Origin: an uncultured Gammaproteobacteria bacterium
GTDB taxonomy: Bacteria > Pseudomonadota > Gammaproteobacteria > Pseudomonadales > Azotimanducaceae
Direction of reading: 5' to 3'
DNA length: 47,248 nt
Assembly: GCA_913043815.1 (NCBI GenBank)
Contig: CAJWNY010000011.1
Location: forward strand, 1 to 47,248
The translations under genes and the position numbers were made by a program. Shown here piece after piece: positions 1 to 9,173 of the stretch (positions are counted from its first letter, which is position 1; each line of letters begins with the position of its first letter). Below the pieces are notes generated by a model that searched no databases, was not told where the DNA came from, and saw only the letters and a list, made by a program, of their open reading frames with translations.

Positions 1-49
1 CTATTGGTTTGTTATGAGCGCCATTGAGCCCATTATATTATCATAAGGT

Positions 50-1435
50 TTAGCGACGACCCATACCAGGAGGCATTCCACGAGGTGCCTGCATTCCTTG
101 CATACCCTGCATACCTCGCATCATTTTCTGCATACCGCCTTTGCGCGAGACTTTTTTCATCACCTTTTGCATTTGCTTGTGCTGTTTGAGCAGTCTATTT
201 ACGTCAGCGATCTGGGTGCCACTACCCGCTGCTATGCGCTGTTTCCGCGATCCATTAATGACATCTGGGAAGCGTTTTTCTTTAGGCGTCATAGAGTCAA
301 TTATGACCCCCATAAGCTTAAACTGATTATCATTAATTTGGGATTGAGCTGCTGGCAATTGCGACATACCAGGCATTTTGTCCAACATGCTGCTGATGCC
401 GCCCATATTCGCCATTTGGTCTAATTGATCACGAAAGTCCTCTAGGTCGAACTTTTGCCCCTGCTGCATTTTCTTTGCAAAGCGCTGGGCTTTGTCTTTA
501 TCTACCTTGCGCTCTGCTTCCTCAATGAGAGTGAGGACATCGCCCATACCTAATATGCGAGAAGCCAACCGGTCAGGGTAAAACGCCTCTAAGGCATCCG
601 TTTTCTCGCCCACACCCATAAATTTGATAGGCTTGCCAGTAAGAGCCCTCACACTTAACGCAGCTCCACCTCTGGCATCACCATCAGTTTTCGCTAAAAC
701 AACACCGGTCAATGGTAGCGCATCGTTAAATGATTTGGCGGTATTAGCCGCGTCTTGACCCATCATGGCGTCGACCACGAACAGAGTTTCTATGGGCTTA
801 ACCGCCGCATGCAATGCGCGAATTTCATTCATCATCGCGTCATCTACAGCCAAACGTCCGGCAGTATCCACCAACAATACATCCGCCAACTGAGCTTTTG
901 CTTCCGCGATAGCGCGATTAACAATGTCTAAAGGCTTTTCTAAATTGGTTGAAGATATGAATTGCGCACCAACTTCCCCTGCAAGAGTCTCGAGTTGAGC
1001 GATTGCTGCAGGCCTGTATACGTCCGCACTGACCACCGCCACTTTTTTCTTTTCACGCTCTTGTAAAAAACGCGCCAATTTTGCCACTGTGGTGGTTTTA
1101 CCAGCGCCCTGCAGTCCGGCCATCAAAATCACCGCGGGGGGCGTTGTGGAGAGATTTAGCGCGGCATTTGCTTCGCCCATAACCTGGACCAACTCGGCGT
1201 GGACTAACTTAATAAAAGCTTCGCCTGGATTTAGCGCGGCAGCAACAGTTAAACCAATCGCCTTGATTTTAACTTGGTCGATGAAGTCTTTAACAACGGG
1301 TAAAGCTACGTCAGCTTCCAAGAGCGCCATGCGCACATCGCGTAGGGCTGCGGCAATATTATCTTCGGAAAGGCGAGCCTTGCCCGTAATCTGCTTAAGA
1401 CTTTGGGAAAGGCGATCAGAAAGGCTCTCAAACAT
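50..1435 (-). CDS. ffh: Signal recognition particle protein Ffh (SRP54)
   Basis: GTPase of the signal recognition particle; it binds 4.5S RNA and signal sequences of nascent membrane proteins and docks with FtsY at the inner membrane. The 461-residue product has the N-terminal helical bundle (about 1-90), the G domain with GLQGAGKT (107-114), DTAGR (190-194) and the AKTDGD guanine-specificity motif (248-253), then a methionine-rich M domain. The tail contains a small repeat of GMQ units. The reading frame stays open upstream to 1555, but homologues begin at MFESLSDRL, so I place the start at 1435. It faces ypjD, as in other gammaproteobacteria. A TATAAT on the minus strand at 32-37, just past the stop, might be a promoter for the next gene outside the window; this is weak. 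Confidence 0.98.
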   Translation of the reverse strand: MFESLSDRLSQSLKQITGKARLSEDNIAAALRDVRMALLEADVALPVVKDFIDQVKIKAIGLTVAAALNPGEAFIKLVHAELVQVMGEANAALNLSTTPPAVILMAGLQGAGKTTTVAKLARFLQEREKKKVAVVSADVYRPAAIAQLETLAGEVGAQFISSTNLEKPLDIVNRAIAEAKAQLADVLLVDTAGRLAVDDAMMNEIRALHAAVKPIETLFVVDAMMGQDAANTAKSFNDALPLTGVVLAKTDGDARGGAALSVRALTGKPIKFMGVGEKTDALEAFYPDRLASRILGMGDVLTLIEEAERKVDKDKAQRFAKKMQQGQKFDLEDFRDQLDQMANMGGISSMLDKMPGMSQLPAAQSQINDNQFKLMGVIIDSMTPKEKRFPDVINGSRKQRIAAGSGTQIADVNRLLKQHKQMQKVMKKVSRKGGMQKMMRGMQGMQGMQAPRGMPPGMGRR

Positions 1436-1753
1436 GGCTTTGCTATAGGTCCAATAATACGATGCCCTAATCATAGCGCGATGAGTACACGATGGCGTTA
1501 ACAACATGCAATGTTTGGGAAGGTATTTGCCAGAGCCCTGCCGAAATTCCTGCAAAATTCAATTAACTGGGATTTCGCGGTCAGTTTATGGATTTCTCAG
1601 GATCTCGCCGAACCTATCTGCGCCTCTCTGAAATCATGAAAGCAATCTTAGCCCTTCTCCAGAGCAAAGGGTTATGCCAAACTTCACGCTCAATTAGCCA
1701 CCGTAAAACACTATTAATATCGCGACTGAAACCGTGATCACTCAGGTTTGCAA
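1436..1753. other. Divergent intergenic region ffh/ypjD
   Basis: This 318-base gap between the divergent starts of ffh and ypjD should hold both promoters. I see no convincing -35/-10 pair, no RNA gene and no repeat. Open frames that cross it are extensions or shadows of the flanking genes. Confidence 0.5.
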
Positions 1754-2611
1754 ATGTACGATCTGACTCTACTCGCATCGCTAACGGCGATATTTCTCTA
1801 CGCTGTGGGATTCGCCAACCTCTGGCGATCTGCAAAATCCAACTCCGATTCGGATTCAGTAGCCTTGTCGGACCCAATGGATGCAGTGGCCACCAGCGCC
1901 TCAGCGACCACAAATACAGCAATACTTCCTTGGTTAACTTTGGCTGCCATGACGGGTCATGGCTTTGCCTGCATCAATGCACTTATTGGTGAAAATGGCC
2001 TCTCGCTCAGCCTTATCGGTGTCAGCAACTTGATTGCTGTGGTCATGGTGCTAGTTGTTGCGGTGAGCAGTACCAAGCTACCGGTGAATAACATTTTTCT
2101 TTTGCTCTTTCCCATCAGCATTTTCAACCTGCTTTGCCTCAACCTCATTGACCCTGGCAATATCGCGCCCCTTGAATTGAGCACAGCACAAGTTGGTCAT
2201 ATACTACTCTCTATATCTGCATACACAGCACTGATGACAGCTGCGCTGCAATCAATACTACTCGCATTGCAAGAAAGCCGCCTCAAACAGCCTAGCAAAG
2301 GTCTATATGGACTACTCCCTGCGCTAGAGACCATGGAACAATTACTTCTGGCTATGCTCTGGATTGGTCTAGCGCTACTGAGTTTGTCTATCGTTACTGG
2401 TTTGATTTTCCTTGAAGATATGCTCAGCCAACGCCTAACTCACCACACTATTTTGACCAGTCTTTCGTGGTTAGTTTATGCAGGTTTTTTAGTAGGCCAT
2501 CATGCATTTGGCTGGCGCGGCGTTACCGCAGTGCGTTGGAATCTCGCCGCATTCGCACTACTCTTACTGGGTTACGTCGGCAGTAAATTCGTTTTGGAAT
2601 ATCTTTTATAA
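1754..2611 (+). CDS. ypjD: YpjD-type cytochrome c assembly (CcsA/HemX-like) membrane protein
   Basis: Inner-membrane protein of 285 residues related to the cytochrome c assembly (CcsA/CcmC/HemX) superfamily; the precise role of YpjD is not established. The sequence shows about eight hydrophobic segments, starting with a helix at residues 5-22, and a His-containing motif near the C terminus (HHAFGWRG) of the type seen in this family. An in-frame TTG lies six bases upstream, but the ATG at 1754 is the natural start. It sits divergent from ffh and eight bases before the CNNM/CorC gene, which is the E. coli ffh-ypjD-yfjD arrangement and supports the call. Confidence 0.9.
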   Translation: MYDLTLLASLTAIFLYAVGFANLWRSAKSNSDSDSVALSDPMDAVATSASATTNTAILPWLTLAAMTGHGFACINALIGENGLSLSLIGVSNLIAVVMVLVVAVSSTKLPVNNIFLLLFPISIFNLLCLNLIDPGNIAPLELSTAQVGHILLSISAYTALMTAALQSILLALQESRLKQPSKGLYGLLPALETMEQLLLAMLWIGLALLSLSIVTGLIFLEDMLSQRLTHHTILTSLSWLVYAGFLVGHHAFGWRGVTAVRWNLAAFALLLLGYVGSKFVLEYLL

Positions 2612-2619
2612 CTATAACT

Positions 2620-3888
2620 ATGGATATAAATAACGTCCCTATTGGGTACCTATTTTTAAGCATCGGTATTTTGATCATGCTTTCGGCCTACTTTTCAGGT
2701 ACCGAAACCGCCATGATGGCACTGAATAAATATCGACTTAAGCATTTGGTCAAAAATAAGCATCGCGGTGCAAAAAAAGCCAGCCGCATGCTCGATAGAC
2801 AAGACCGCTTACTTGGGGTCATTCTCGTCGGTAACAACCTGGCTAACTTCTCCGCAGCAACCGTGGCAACAATTATTGGGTTTAATCTATTTGGAGATAC
2901 AGGTGTTTTGTTAGCGCCCTGGGTTCTAACCCTTGTTTTTTTAATCTTTGCCGAAGTAGCACCAAAAACTCTAGCTGCAGAAAAACCGGAGAACTGGGCA
3001 TTTAAGGCTGTCTATGTGTTGGAACCATTGCAGCGCTTGTTCCACCCTGCCGTGGTTTTTGTCAACGCGTTCAGCAATGCGCTGGTCCGCCCTTTTCTTG
3101 ACCAAAAGGACGAGCACGACGATCAACTGACTAAAGACGAATTAAAAACAGTGGTTAGCGAAGGCGGACACTCCGTTGGCGAACGGCAAACCATGCTTGG
3201 CCGAATACTAGACCTTGAATCTGTCACGGTTAACGACATTATGGTGCCACGAAGTGAAATCGTGGCTATTGATATCGATGCTGATATCAGCGAAATTCTT
3301 ACGATTGCTGCAGCCAGCCAACATACTTTATTACCCATCTATAAGGACAATTTCGGCAACCTTCTCGGAATTTTGCACCTGCGCAAATTGGCGCGTTTAG
3401 TTCAGGTAGAGGAGTTCGCTAAGGCGGACCTTTTGCAATTAGCAAGGGAACCCTACTTCGTTCCCGAAGCTACACCATTGCATACACAGCTATTGAACTT
3501 TCAAAAAGAGAAACAAAGGTTTGCGCTGGTTGTAGATGAATACGGAGATATACAGGGCATTGTTACTTTAGAGGACATACTTGAGGAAATTGTCGGTGAA
3601 TTTACCACTGACTTCGCAGGCCACAACCCAGAAATATCGCCCCAAGAAGACGGCAGTTATTTAATCGATGGTATGGCGGTATTGCGGGATATAAATCGAA
3701 CACTGCGTTGGGATCTTCCTATAGACGGCCCAAAGACACTTAACGGTTTTGTTTTGGAACACCTCGAAACTCTGCCTGAGTCAAACTTATGTTTGCAGGT
3801 CAATCAATACCAAATTGAAACAGTGCAGATCAAGGACAACATGATCAAGGCATTAAAGATTCGTAAGACGTCCCCAGAAGACCCTTAA
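2620..3888 (+). CDS. yfjD: CNNM/DUF21-CBS-CorC_HlyC domain membrane protein (YfjD family)
   Basis: Membrane protein of 422 residues with the order DUF21/CNNM transmembrane domain (about 1-180), CBS-domain pair (about 205-325, including VNDIMVPRSEI and VTLEDILEEIVGE) and a C-terminal CorC_HlyC domain (about 335-415). Family members are linked to magnesium or divalent-cation efflux and tolerance; transport has not been shown for this protein. It begins eight bases after ypjD, so the two are probably co-transcribed. It converges with leuA, with no clear terminator hairpin in the 114-base gap. Confidence 0.92.
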   Translation: MDINNVPIGYLFLSIGILIMLSAYFSGTETAMMALNKYRLKHLVKNKHRGAKKASRMLDRQDRLLGVILVGNNLANFSAATVATIIGFNLFGDTGVLLAPWVLTLVFLIFAEVAPKTLAAEKPENWAFKAVYVLEPLQRLFHPAVVFVNAFSNALVRPFLDQKDEHDDQLTKDELKTVVSEGGHSVGERQTMLGRILDLESVTVNDIMVPRSEIVAIDIDADISEILTIAAASQHTLLPIYKDNFGNLLGILHLRKLARLVQVEEFAKADLLQLAREPYFVPEATPLHTQLLNFQKEKQRFALVVDEYGDIQGIVTLEDILEEIVGEFTTDFAGHNPEISPQEDGSYLIDGMAVLRDINRTLRWDLPIDGPKTLNGFVLEHLETLPESNLCLQVNQYQIETVQIKDNMIKALKIRKTSPEDP

Positions 3889-4002
3889 TCTAATCATTCT
3901 TAAACCCTAAATTGACAGCAAACAAAACGAAGCCAAAAAGACTCCGCCTAATAACTAGCAGAGAGCAGGATCTAAGCTCCGCCGTACCCTATTCGGCTAA
4001 AT

Positions 4003-5694
4003 TTAATCTCTAGACCAGCGTCTATTTATCGCAGAAATTATAGCATTTAGTCCAGCAGTAACCGTGTTTCGGCTAAGACCTATCCCATAACTTCGACCCT
4101 GACCCTCAGGATCTTCCACTGCAAGAACACAGATTGCCTGAGCGTCACTACCACCTTCAACTGCTGTTTCTTGGTAACCGATAACAACCAGCGGTTCGTT
4201 CAGCGTTTCAACCATAGCATTCACAAAGGCCTCTATGGGGCCTGACCCTTGCCCATCGATAGTGACTATACTATTCGCAACTTCTATTCGCGCCACGCAG
4301 CGTTGGTCATCATCGCGCCCCGACAATAAGTCATAGTCAATTAATTTATAAGGCGCTTGATCTACCACGTAAGTGGCTAAAAGCGATTCGTATATCTCGT
4401 CGGGCTTAATTTCGCGGTCAAGTTTTTCGGTCATCCCTTGAACAACACCGCTGAACTCAACCAGCAACTCTCTAGACAGAGTAACGCCGTAAACCTCCTC
4501 TAATAAAAAACCTACTCCGCCTTTGCCAGATTGGCTATTAACGCGAACCGTTTCTTTATAAGAACTACCCACGTCCTCAGGGTCGATTGGCAAATAAGGT
4601 ACTTCCCAACTGCTTCGATCAACCTTAGAGATACCTTTTTTGATGGCATCCTGATGAGAACCAGAAAACGCAGTGAATACCAAGTCACCAGCGTACGGGT
4701 GCCTTTCAGGCACAGCTAATTTATTAACCGCCTCAGCAGTTTCACGTATTTTTGGCATAGCACGAAAGTCTAACGTTGGGTCAACGCCTTGGCTGAACAT
4801 ATTCATTGCCATAGTAATCAGATCACAGTTACCTGTGCGTTCACCATTACCGAACAGCGTACCTTCAACGCGCTCGGCACCCGCCATCAGACCAAGCTCA
4901 GTTGCGGCAATGCCAGTGCCTCTGTCATTGTGAGTATGCAAACTGATTACCACACTGTCACGACGAGGGAAGTTGCTACAAAACCACTCAATCTGATCCG
5001 CATAAATATTAGGTGTAGCCATTTCTACCGTACTCGGTAGATTAATGATCATTGGCGCTTCAGGAGTTGCACCCCAGGTATCCGCTACTGCCGTGCAAAT
5101 CTCGGAGGCGAAATCTAATTCTGTTCCGGTGAAACTCTCAGGCGAATATTCGAATATCACATTCGAGTCGAAGCCCTTTAGTCCTTCCCGAACCATCTCA
5201 GTACCCTGCACAGCTAAATCTATAATGCCCTGACGGTCCATGCCAAAGACAACTCTTCGCTGTAATTCTGATGTGGAGTTATAAAGGTGAAAAATGACAC
5301 TGGGTGCACCTTCAAGTGCTTCAACTGATTTCTTAATTAACTCTTCTCGCGCTTGGCAAAGAATTTGGATGCTCACACCCTCAGGAATTCTGTCTTCGTC
5401 AATAATCCGTCGAATAAAGTCAAAATCTGGCTGAGAAGCAGCGGGGAAACCGACTTCTATCTCAGCAAAACCTATTTCTAAAAGCATATCCCAAAGGCGC
5501 AGCTTTTCATCTACGTTCATTGGATCTATTAGAGCTTGGTTACCGTCTCTGAGATCCACACTGCACCAACGCGGTGCCTGTTCAATGATTTTGCTCGGCC
5601 ACTGACGATCAGGTAAATCGATCGGCTTAAAAGCTGAGTATTTGCGAAATGGCATAACGCCTACGGCGCGTCCGCTTTGAGGTTGATGACTCAT
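4003..5694 (-). CDS. leuA: 2-isopropylmalate synthase
   Basis: Condenses acetyl-CoA with 2-oxoisovalerate in the first committed step of leucine synthesis. At 563 residues it is the long LeuA form. The catalytic DRE-TIM-barrel carries DLRDGNQA near residue 48 and the metal-binding HTHND motif near residue 255. The C-terminal part (about 430-563) is the LeuA regulatory dimer domain, which binds leucine in the family. ATG at 5694 is preceded by AGGA. It stands alone, so regulation is likely from its own long upstream region, where I see no leucine-rich leader peptide. Confidence 0.97.
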   Translation of the reverse strand: MSHQPQSGRAVGVMPFRKYSAFKPIDLPDRQWPSKIIEQAPRWCSVDLRDGNQALIDPMNVDEKLRLWDMLLEIGFAEIEVGFPAASQPDFDFIRRIIDEDRIPEGVSIQILCQAREELIKKSVEALEGAPSVIFHLYNSTSELQRRVVFGMDRQGIIDLAVQGTEMVREGLKGFDSNVIFEYSPESFTGTELDFASEICTAVADTWGATPEAPMIINLPSTVEMATPNIYADQIEWFCSNFPRRDSVVISLHTHNDRGTGIAATELGLMAGAERVEGTLFGNGERTGNCDLITMAMNMFSQGVDPTLDFRAMPKIRETAEAVNKLAVPERHPYAGDLVFTAFSGSHQDAIKKGISKVDRSSWEVPYLPIDPEDVGSSYKETVRVNSQSGKGGVGFLLEEVYGVTLSRELLVEFSGVVQGMTEKLDREIKPDEIYESLLATYVVDQAPYKLIDYDLLSGRDDDQRCVARIEVANSIVTIDGQGSGPIEAFVNAMVETLNEPLVVIGYQETAVEGGSDAQAICVLAVEDPEGQGRSYGIGLSRNTVTAGLNAIISAINRRWSRD

Positions 5695-6204
5695 GATTTT
5701 GTCCTAAGAACTCGTTCCATTTTTTTTCGACTTTTGCGCTTTTACCAAGCAAAAACTCTGGCAGGTAAATCTATCGCTATGAAAGCCTAAGTATATTACC
5801 CAACAACGACCTCGCTGTCGGATTTGATGAGATTTTTTTTGGGGTGGGCCTTCGCCCTGGGGTTTAAAATATTTGCCGCGTGACCGGCAGGAGTCCCAAA
5901 AAATTTAAGAGAAGGCTATTAGGAACATTTCCGAGCAACAAATTGCGGAACAAGACAAGCGCCACAGTGGTGCGAGGGCTTTTTGCGGAGGACAATTCAA
6001 TCCTTGAGTTTATCAATAGAGTCGTCATACGCAAACTATAAATCTAATCACAAAGTTTGCAAGCGACGACGTAACTCTAACAAACTCCTATCAAGCCTAT
6101 TTAGCAGCTTTTCACCAACCGCCTTACTGCCCGAGCCTGAGCAGCGCAGCGCAGCAAAAAAGCGACTGCATAAACGCCTACAGTATGAGGCTGCCAATAA
6201 AAAG
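5695..6204. other. Non-coding gap leuA/purT with a G/C-rich hairpin and A8 tract
   Basis: A 510-base gap. On the leuA-sense strand the distal leader has a GGGC/GCCC stem (5846-5849 with 5854-5857) inside a G- and C-run block (5841-5862), followed by eight A residues (5833-5840 read on the minus strand). This is not a canonical terminator. An open frame on the plus strand (5983-6354) runs into purT antisense, and one on the minus strand (6048-6308) starts inside purT. Neither has a recognisable product or a good ribosome-binding site, so I do not call them genes. Confidence 0.4.
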
Positions 6205-7404
6205 CTAGAGCACAATATCCACTGCATCAGCCACTGCAAAAGCCTTTTTGCGTGCCTGGTCAGTACTCTCACCCAACGCCAAGCCCACTCCCATGCGCCG
6301 CTCGCCATCTACCTCAGGCTTACCAAACAACCACAGCTGAGTATCTTCTTGTGACAACGCTTGATGCAAATTGCCAAAAGCCACCTGTTTTGAGGCGCCC
6401 TCAACAATAATCACCGCAGAGGCCGCAGGCCCATGATTCTTAATAGCTGGAATAGGTAGGCCTAATATGGCTCTGGCGTGCAATGCAAACTCACTTAAAT
6501 CCTGACTAATGAGCGTCACTAAACCGGTATCATGGGGCCTGGGGCTAACTTCAGAAAAATATACCAAGTCATTCTTAACAAAGAATTCAACACCAAACAA
6601 ACCCAAGCCACCCAATGCACCAGTGATTTTTCGGGCAATTTCTTGGCTCTCAAACAACGCGTTGAAACTCATAGGCTGAGGCTGCCAAGATTCTTTGTAG
6701 TCTCCGCCTTCTTGGCGGTGACCAATTGGCTGGCAAAAACTGGTGCCATCTCTGTGCCGAATAGTGAGTAAGGTAATTTCGTAATCAAAATCAACAAAGC
6801 CTTCAATAATAACCTTACCGCCAGCACCTCGCGCACCATCCTTCGCGGAGGTCCAAGCACTCTTGACATCGCCTTGGCTGCGCAAAGTACTTTGCCCCTT
6901 GCCAGAACTGGACATCACCGGTTTGACGACACAAGGCAAACCAATCTCTTCAACGGCCTGAAGATACTCGGCCTCGCTGTCGGCAAACTTATACGGGGAA
7001 GTCCTGACACCTAACTCTTCGGCGGCGAGACAACGAATACCCTCCCGGTCCATTGTCAACTTAGTGGCCTTGGCGGTTGGAATAACATTTAGCCCTTGGG
7101 CTTCAAGCGCGACCAGCGTAGCGGTAGCTATGGCTTCGATTTCTGGCACAACTAAATCGGGTTTCTCCAAATCAATAATGCCGCGCAAAGCTTCGCCATC
7201 GAGCATATCAATGACATGGCTGCGATGAGCGACCTGCATAGCTGGTGCGTTGGCATAGCGGTCCACTGCAATGACTTCTACGCCGTAACGCTGTAGTTCA
7301 ATAACCACTTCCTTACCCAGTTCACCACTACCCAACATCATGACTTTAGTCGCTGAGGGTGAAAGTGGCGTACCTATAGATATTGCTGCAGATTTTTCAG
7401 TCAT
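6205..7404 (-). CDS. purT: Formate-dependent phosphoribosylglycinamide formyltransferase (GAR transformylase 2)
   Basis: Makes formyl-GAR from GAR, formate and ATP in purine synthesis, replacing the folate-dependent PurN route. The 399-residue ATP-grasp protein has the PurT start pattern ([11 protein letters not shown] near 23-33), the central ATP-grasp motif SSSGKGQ, and the C-terminal [10 protein letters not shown] segment with metal-binding residues. The start ATG overlaps the stop of the upstream gamma-carbonic anhydrase by one base in a TAATG junction, so translation is probably coupled. Confidence 0.97.
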   Translation of the reverse strand: MTEKSAAISIGTPLSPSATKVMMLGSGELGKEVVIELQRYGVEVIAVDRYANAPAMQVAHRSHVIDMLDGEALRGIIDLEKPDLVVPEIEAIATATLVALEAQGLNVIPTAKATKLTMDREGIRCLAAEELGVRTSPYKFADSEAEYLQAVEEIGLPCVVKPVMSSSGKGQSTLRSQGDVKSAWTSAKDGARGAGGKVIIEGFVDFDYEITLLTIRHRDGTSFCQPIGHRQEGGDYKESWQPQPMSFNALFESQEIARKITGALGGLGLFGVEFFVKNDLVYFSEVSPRPHDTGLVTLISQDLSEFALHARAILGLPIPAIKNHGPAASAVIIVEGASKQVAFGNLHQALSQEDTQLWLFGKPEVDGERRMGVGLALGESTDQARKKAFAVADAVDIVL

Positions 7405-7982
7405 TAGGCCTCTCCACCAGGTACCGCTTGCGGCTGGGCTTTTAGTTCCTCTCGAAAACGACGTGCATTTACTACGTAATGCGCAGCGCCCATTCGAATG
7501 CCAGCTGCTTGTTCATCGGTCAAGGTTTTCACTACCTTGCCAGGAGAGCCCATAACCATCGAGTTATCGGGAATTTCTTTGCCCTCGGTAATCAACGCGT
7601 TGGCGCCAATAATGCAGTTTTTGCCGATCTTCGCACCGTTAAGTACAACAGCATTAATACCGATAAGCGAGCCCTCGCCTACATCACAGCCATGCAACAT
7701 GACTTTATGGCCAATGGTTACATGAGCGCCAATATTCAGTGGATATCCTGGGTCTGTATGCAGCACTGAACCGTCCTGAATATTCGAGCCCTCGCCGACC
7801 GTGATGAGGTCATTATCACCGCGCAGGACAGCATTAAACCAAACACTGGCGCCTTGCTTAAGCAACACATTACCCAAAACCACAGCATTATCAGCGACCC
7901 AATAGTCACCCTCTGCGCGCACCTCAAGATCACCTAATTGATATAACACCCTTGAATCCCCTAACTTTAAACCAACACTCAT
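7404..7982 (-). CDS. Gamma-class carbonic anhydrase family protein
   Basis: A 192-residue left-handed beta-helix protein of the YrdA/PaaY/CaiE-like gamma-carbonic anhydrase family. Hexapeptide-type repeats run through about residues 28-150. The three zinc-binding histidines are present (H75, and H92 and H97 in [11 protein letters not shown]). Many members of this subgroup have weak or unproven carbonic anhydrase activity, so the reaction is inferred. It is the first gene of a two-gene unit with purT. Its ATG (7982) overlaps a plus-strand ATG at 7981, and the Nudix gene lies divergent. No strong ribosome-binding site is visible. Confidence 0.9.
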   Translation of the reverse strand: MSVGLKLGDSRVLYQLGDLEVRAEGDYWVADNAVVLGNVLLKQGASVWFNAVLRGDNDLITVGEGSNIQDGSVLHTDPGYPLNIGAHVTIGHKVMLHGCDVGEGSLIGINAVVLNGAKIGKNCIIGANALITEGKEIPDNSMVMGSPGKVVKTLTDEQAAGIRMGAAHYVVNARRFREELKAQPQAVPGGEA

Positions 7983-8121
7983 GTTAATGAAGCTGACGCC
8001 AATACTCCATTTGAAGTGGAGGTTTTATCCCAGCGTTCTTCTAGGCGCGCAGAAAAATGACTTTGCCAAAGAATCAATAAATGTTTTCACCATTACCTGC
8101 CCTCAATCATCCGAGCATGGG

Positions 8122-8127
8122 TATAAT
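8122..8127 (+). promoter_or_regulatory. Consensus -10 box (TATAAT) six bases before the Nudix start codon
   Basis: A perfect TATAAT ends six bases before the ATG at 8134, with TGGG rather than TGN in front and no good -35 at 17 bases. If used, transcription would begin at or near the A of the ATG. This predicts a leaderless mRNA and fits the absence of a ribosome-binding site before this gene. Confidence 0.4.
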
Positions 8128-8133
8128 GATCTC

Positions 8134-8676
8134 ATGAAATTTTGCAGCCTATGCGGAGAAGCCGCTGAACATATAATTCCTGAGGGCGATACACGCCCTC
8201 GCTCAGTTTGCACGGTGTGCGAAACCATTCACTACGTAAACCCACGGGTTATCGCAGGCACCCTGCCGATCTGGAAAGATCAAGTACTTTTGTGTAAAAG
8301 AGCTATTGAACCCAGAAAAGGTTACTGGACCCTGCCCGCAGGGTTTCTTGAAAACGGTGAGACCGTAGAAGTAGGCGCCACCCGCGAGACCTTGGAAGAA
8401 GCCAATGCACGGCTAGAAAATGAACAGCTTTACACGATCTTCAGTTTGCCGCACATCTCTCAGGTGTATATGTTTTTTCGTGCAGACTTGGCAGATTTAA
8501 ATTTCAGCAGTGGTTCTGAGTCCTTGGAGGTAGCGTTGTTCAGTGAGGCAGACATCCCTTGGGATGAACTGGCCTTTCCAGTGATAAACAAGACCTTGGA
8601 ATATTATTTCGCAGATCGCCAGAGCGACAAATTCCCCACCCACTACGAAGATATTTTATTTAGAAGGCGTAGCTGA
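8134..8676 (+). CDS. Zinc-ribbon Nudix hydrolase
   Basis: A 180-residue Nudix hydrolase with an N-terminal zinc ribbon (C4, C7, C26, C29) and a Nudix box at about residues 70-92, where the glutamates of RETLEEA would bind the metal. The usual Gly after the EE pair is Asn in EEANA. The architecture matches NudC-like or zinc-ribbon ADP-ribose/NADH pyrophosphatases; the substrate is not evident. The open frame extends upstream to 7981, but the MKFCSLC start gives the family length. The extra upstream residues lack similarity and overlap the divergent gene. Confidence 0.9.
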   Translation: MKFCSLCGEAAEHIIPEGDTRPRSVCTVCETIHYVNPRVIAGTLPIWKDQVLLCKRAIEPRKGYWTLPAGFLENGETVEVGATRETLEEANARLENEQLYTIFSLPHISQVYMFFRADLADLNFSSGSESLEVALFSEADIPWDELAFPVINKTLEYYFADRQSDKFPTHYEDILFRRRS

Positions 8677-9173
8677 TAGAGACTTTTTTTCTGCAAGGTA
8701 TTTAGAATGAGATACTTAGCGTAAGAGAATAAAAACGTGCTTGATACCAGCCACAAACGCGTCAGCAGAAGTGTGCAAGACCGTGGTTGTCCTCCCCTAG
8801 GATTGCTTGGTGCTCTTAACCATATCAACTTGTACCGCACCGTAGATTTTCCATTTACCAATGTAGGGCACATATTGTCACATGACTGGCCCACTTCAAT
8901 TTACCATTCGTGTTCCGACTCGTGCACCTTTAGATCTGACCACTGCGCTGGAGCAACAAATTTAGTGCTCGTTGATTTTTATAAACAAGAACCTAAGCTT
9001 CCAAAATTTTCATAAACGTATTACGTTAGCGCCTCCCAAGCATACTTAAACTCATCTTCCCTTCCGCCGATCACCTCGACTCAATATAAACAGATAGCAT
9101 TATTCACCCTCTCTGTTACTAATTCGCACCACCAGGTTGCAGTTTGGCAAGTACTTCAGGTCACTCCTACTTT
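8677..9173. other. Non-coding gap with possible coding relics
   Basis: A 497-base gap downstream of both the Nudix gene and purL (convergent). I found no terminator or RNA gene. Two short stretches look protein-like but lead nowhere: a 27-codon plus-strand frame from the ATG at 8881 (MTGPLQFTIRVPTRAP...), and a minus-strand segment ending near 9025 that reads VEVIGGREDEFKYAWEALT before a stop. They may be remains of decayed genes. I call neither. Confidence 0.35.

Noticed and set aside
98-424. 108-codon plus-strand frame antisense to ffh
   Set aside because: Shadow of a clear gene; His-rich low-complexity product and no ribosome-binding site.
5983-6354. 123-codon plus-strand frame running into purT
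   Set aside because: Overlaps purT antisense by 150 bases, is compositionally biased and matches no family I know.
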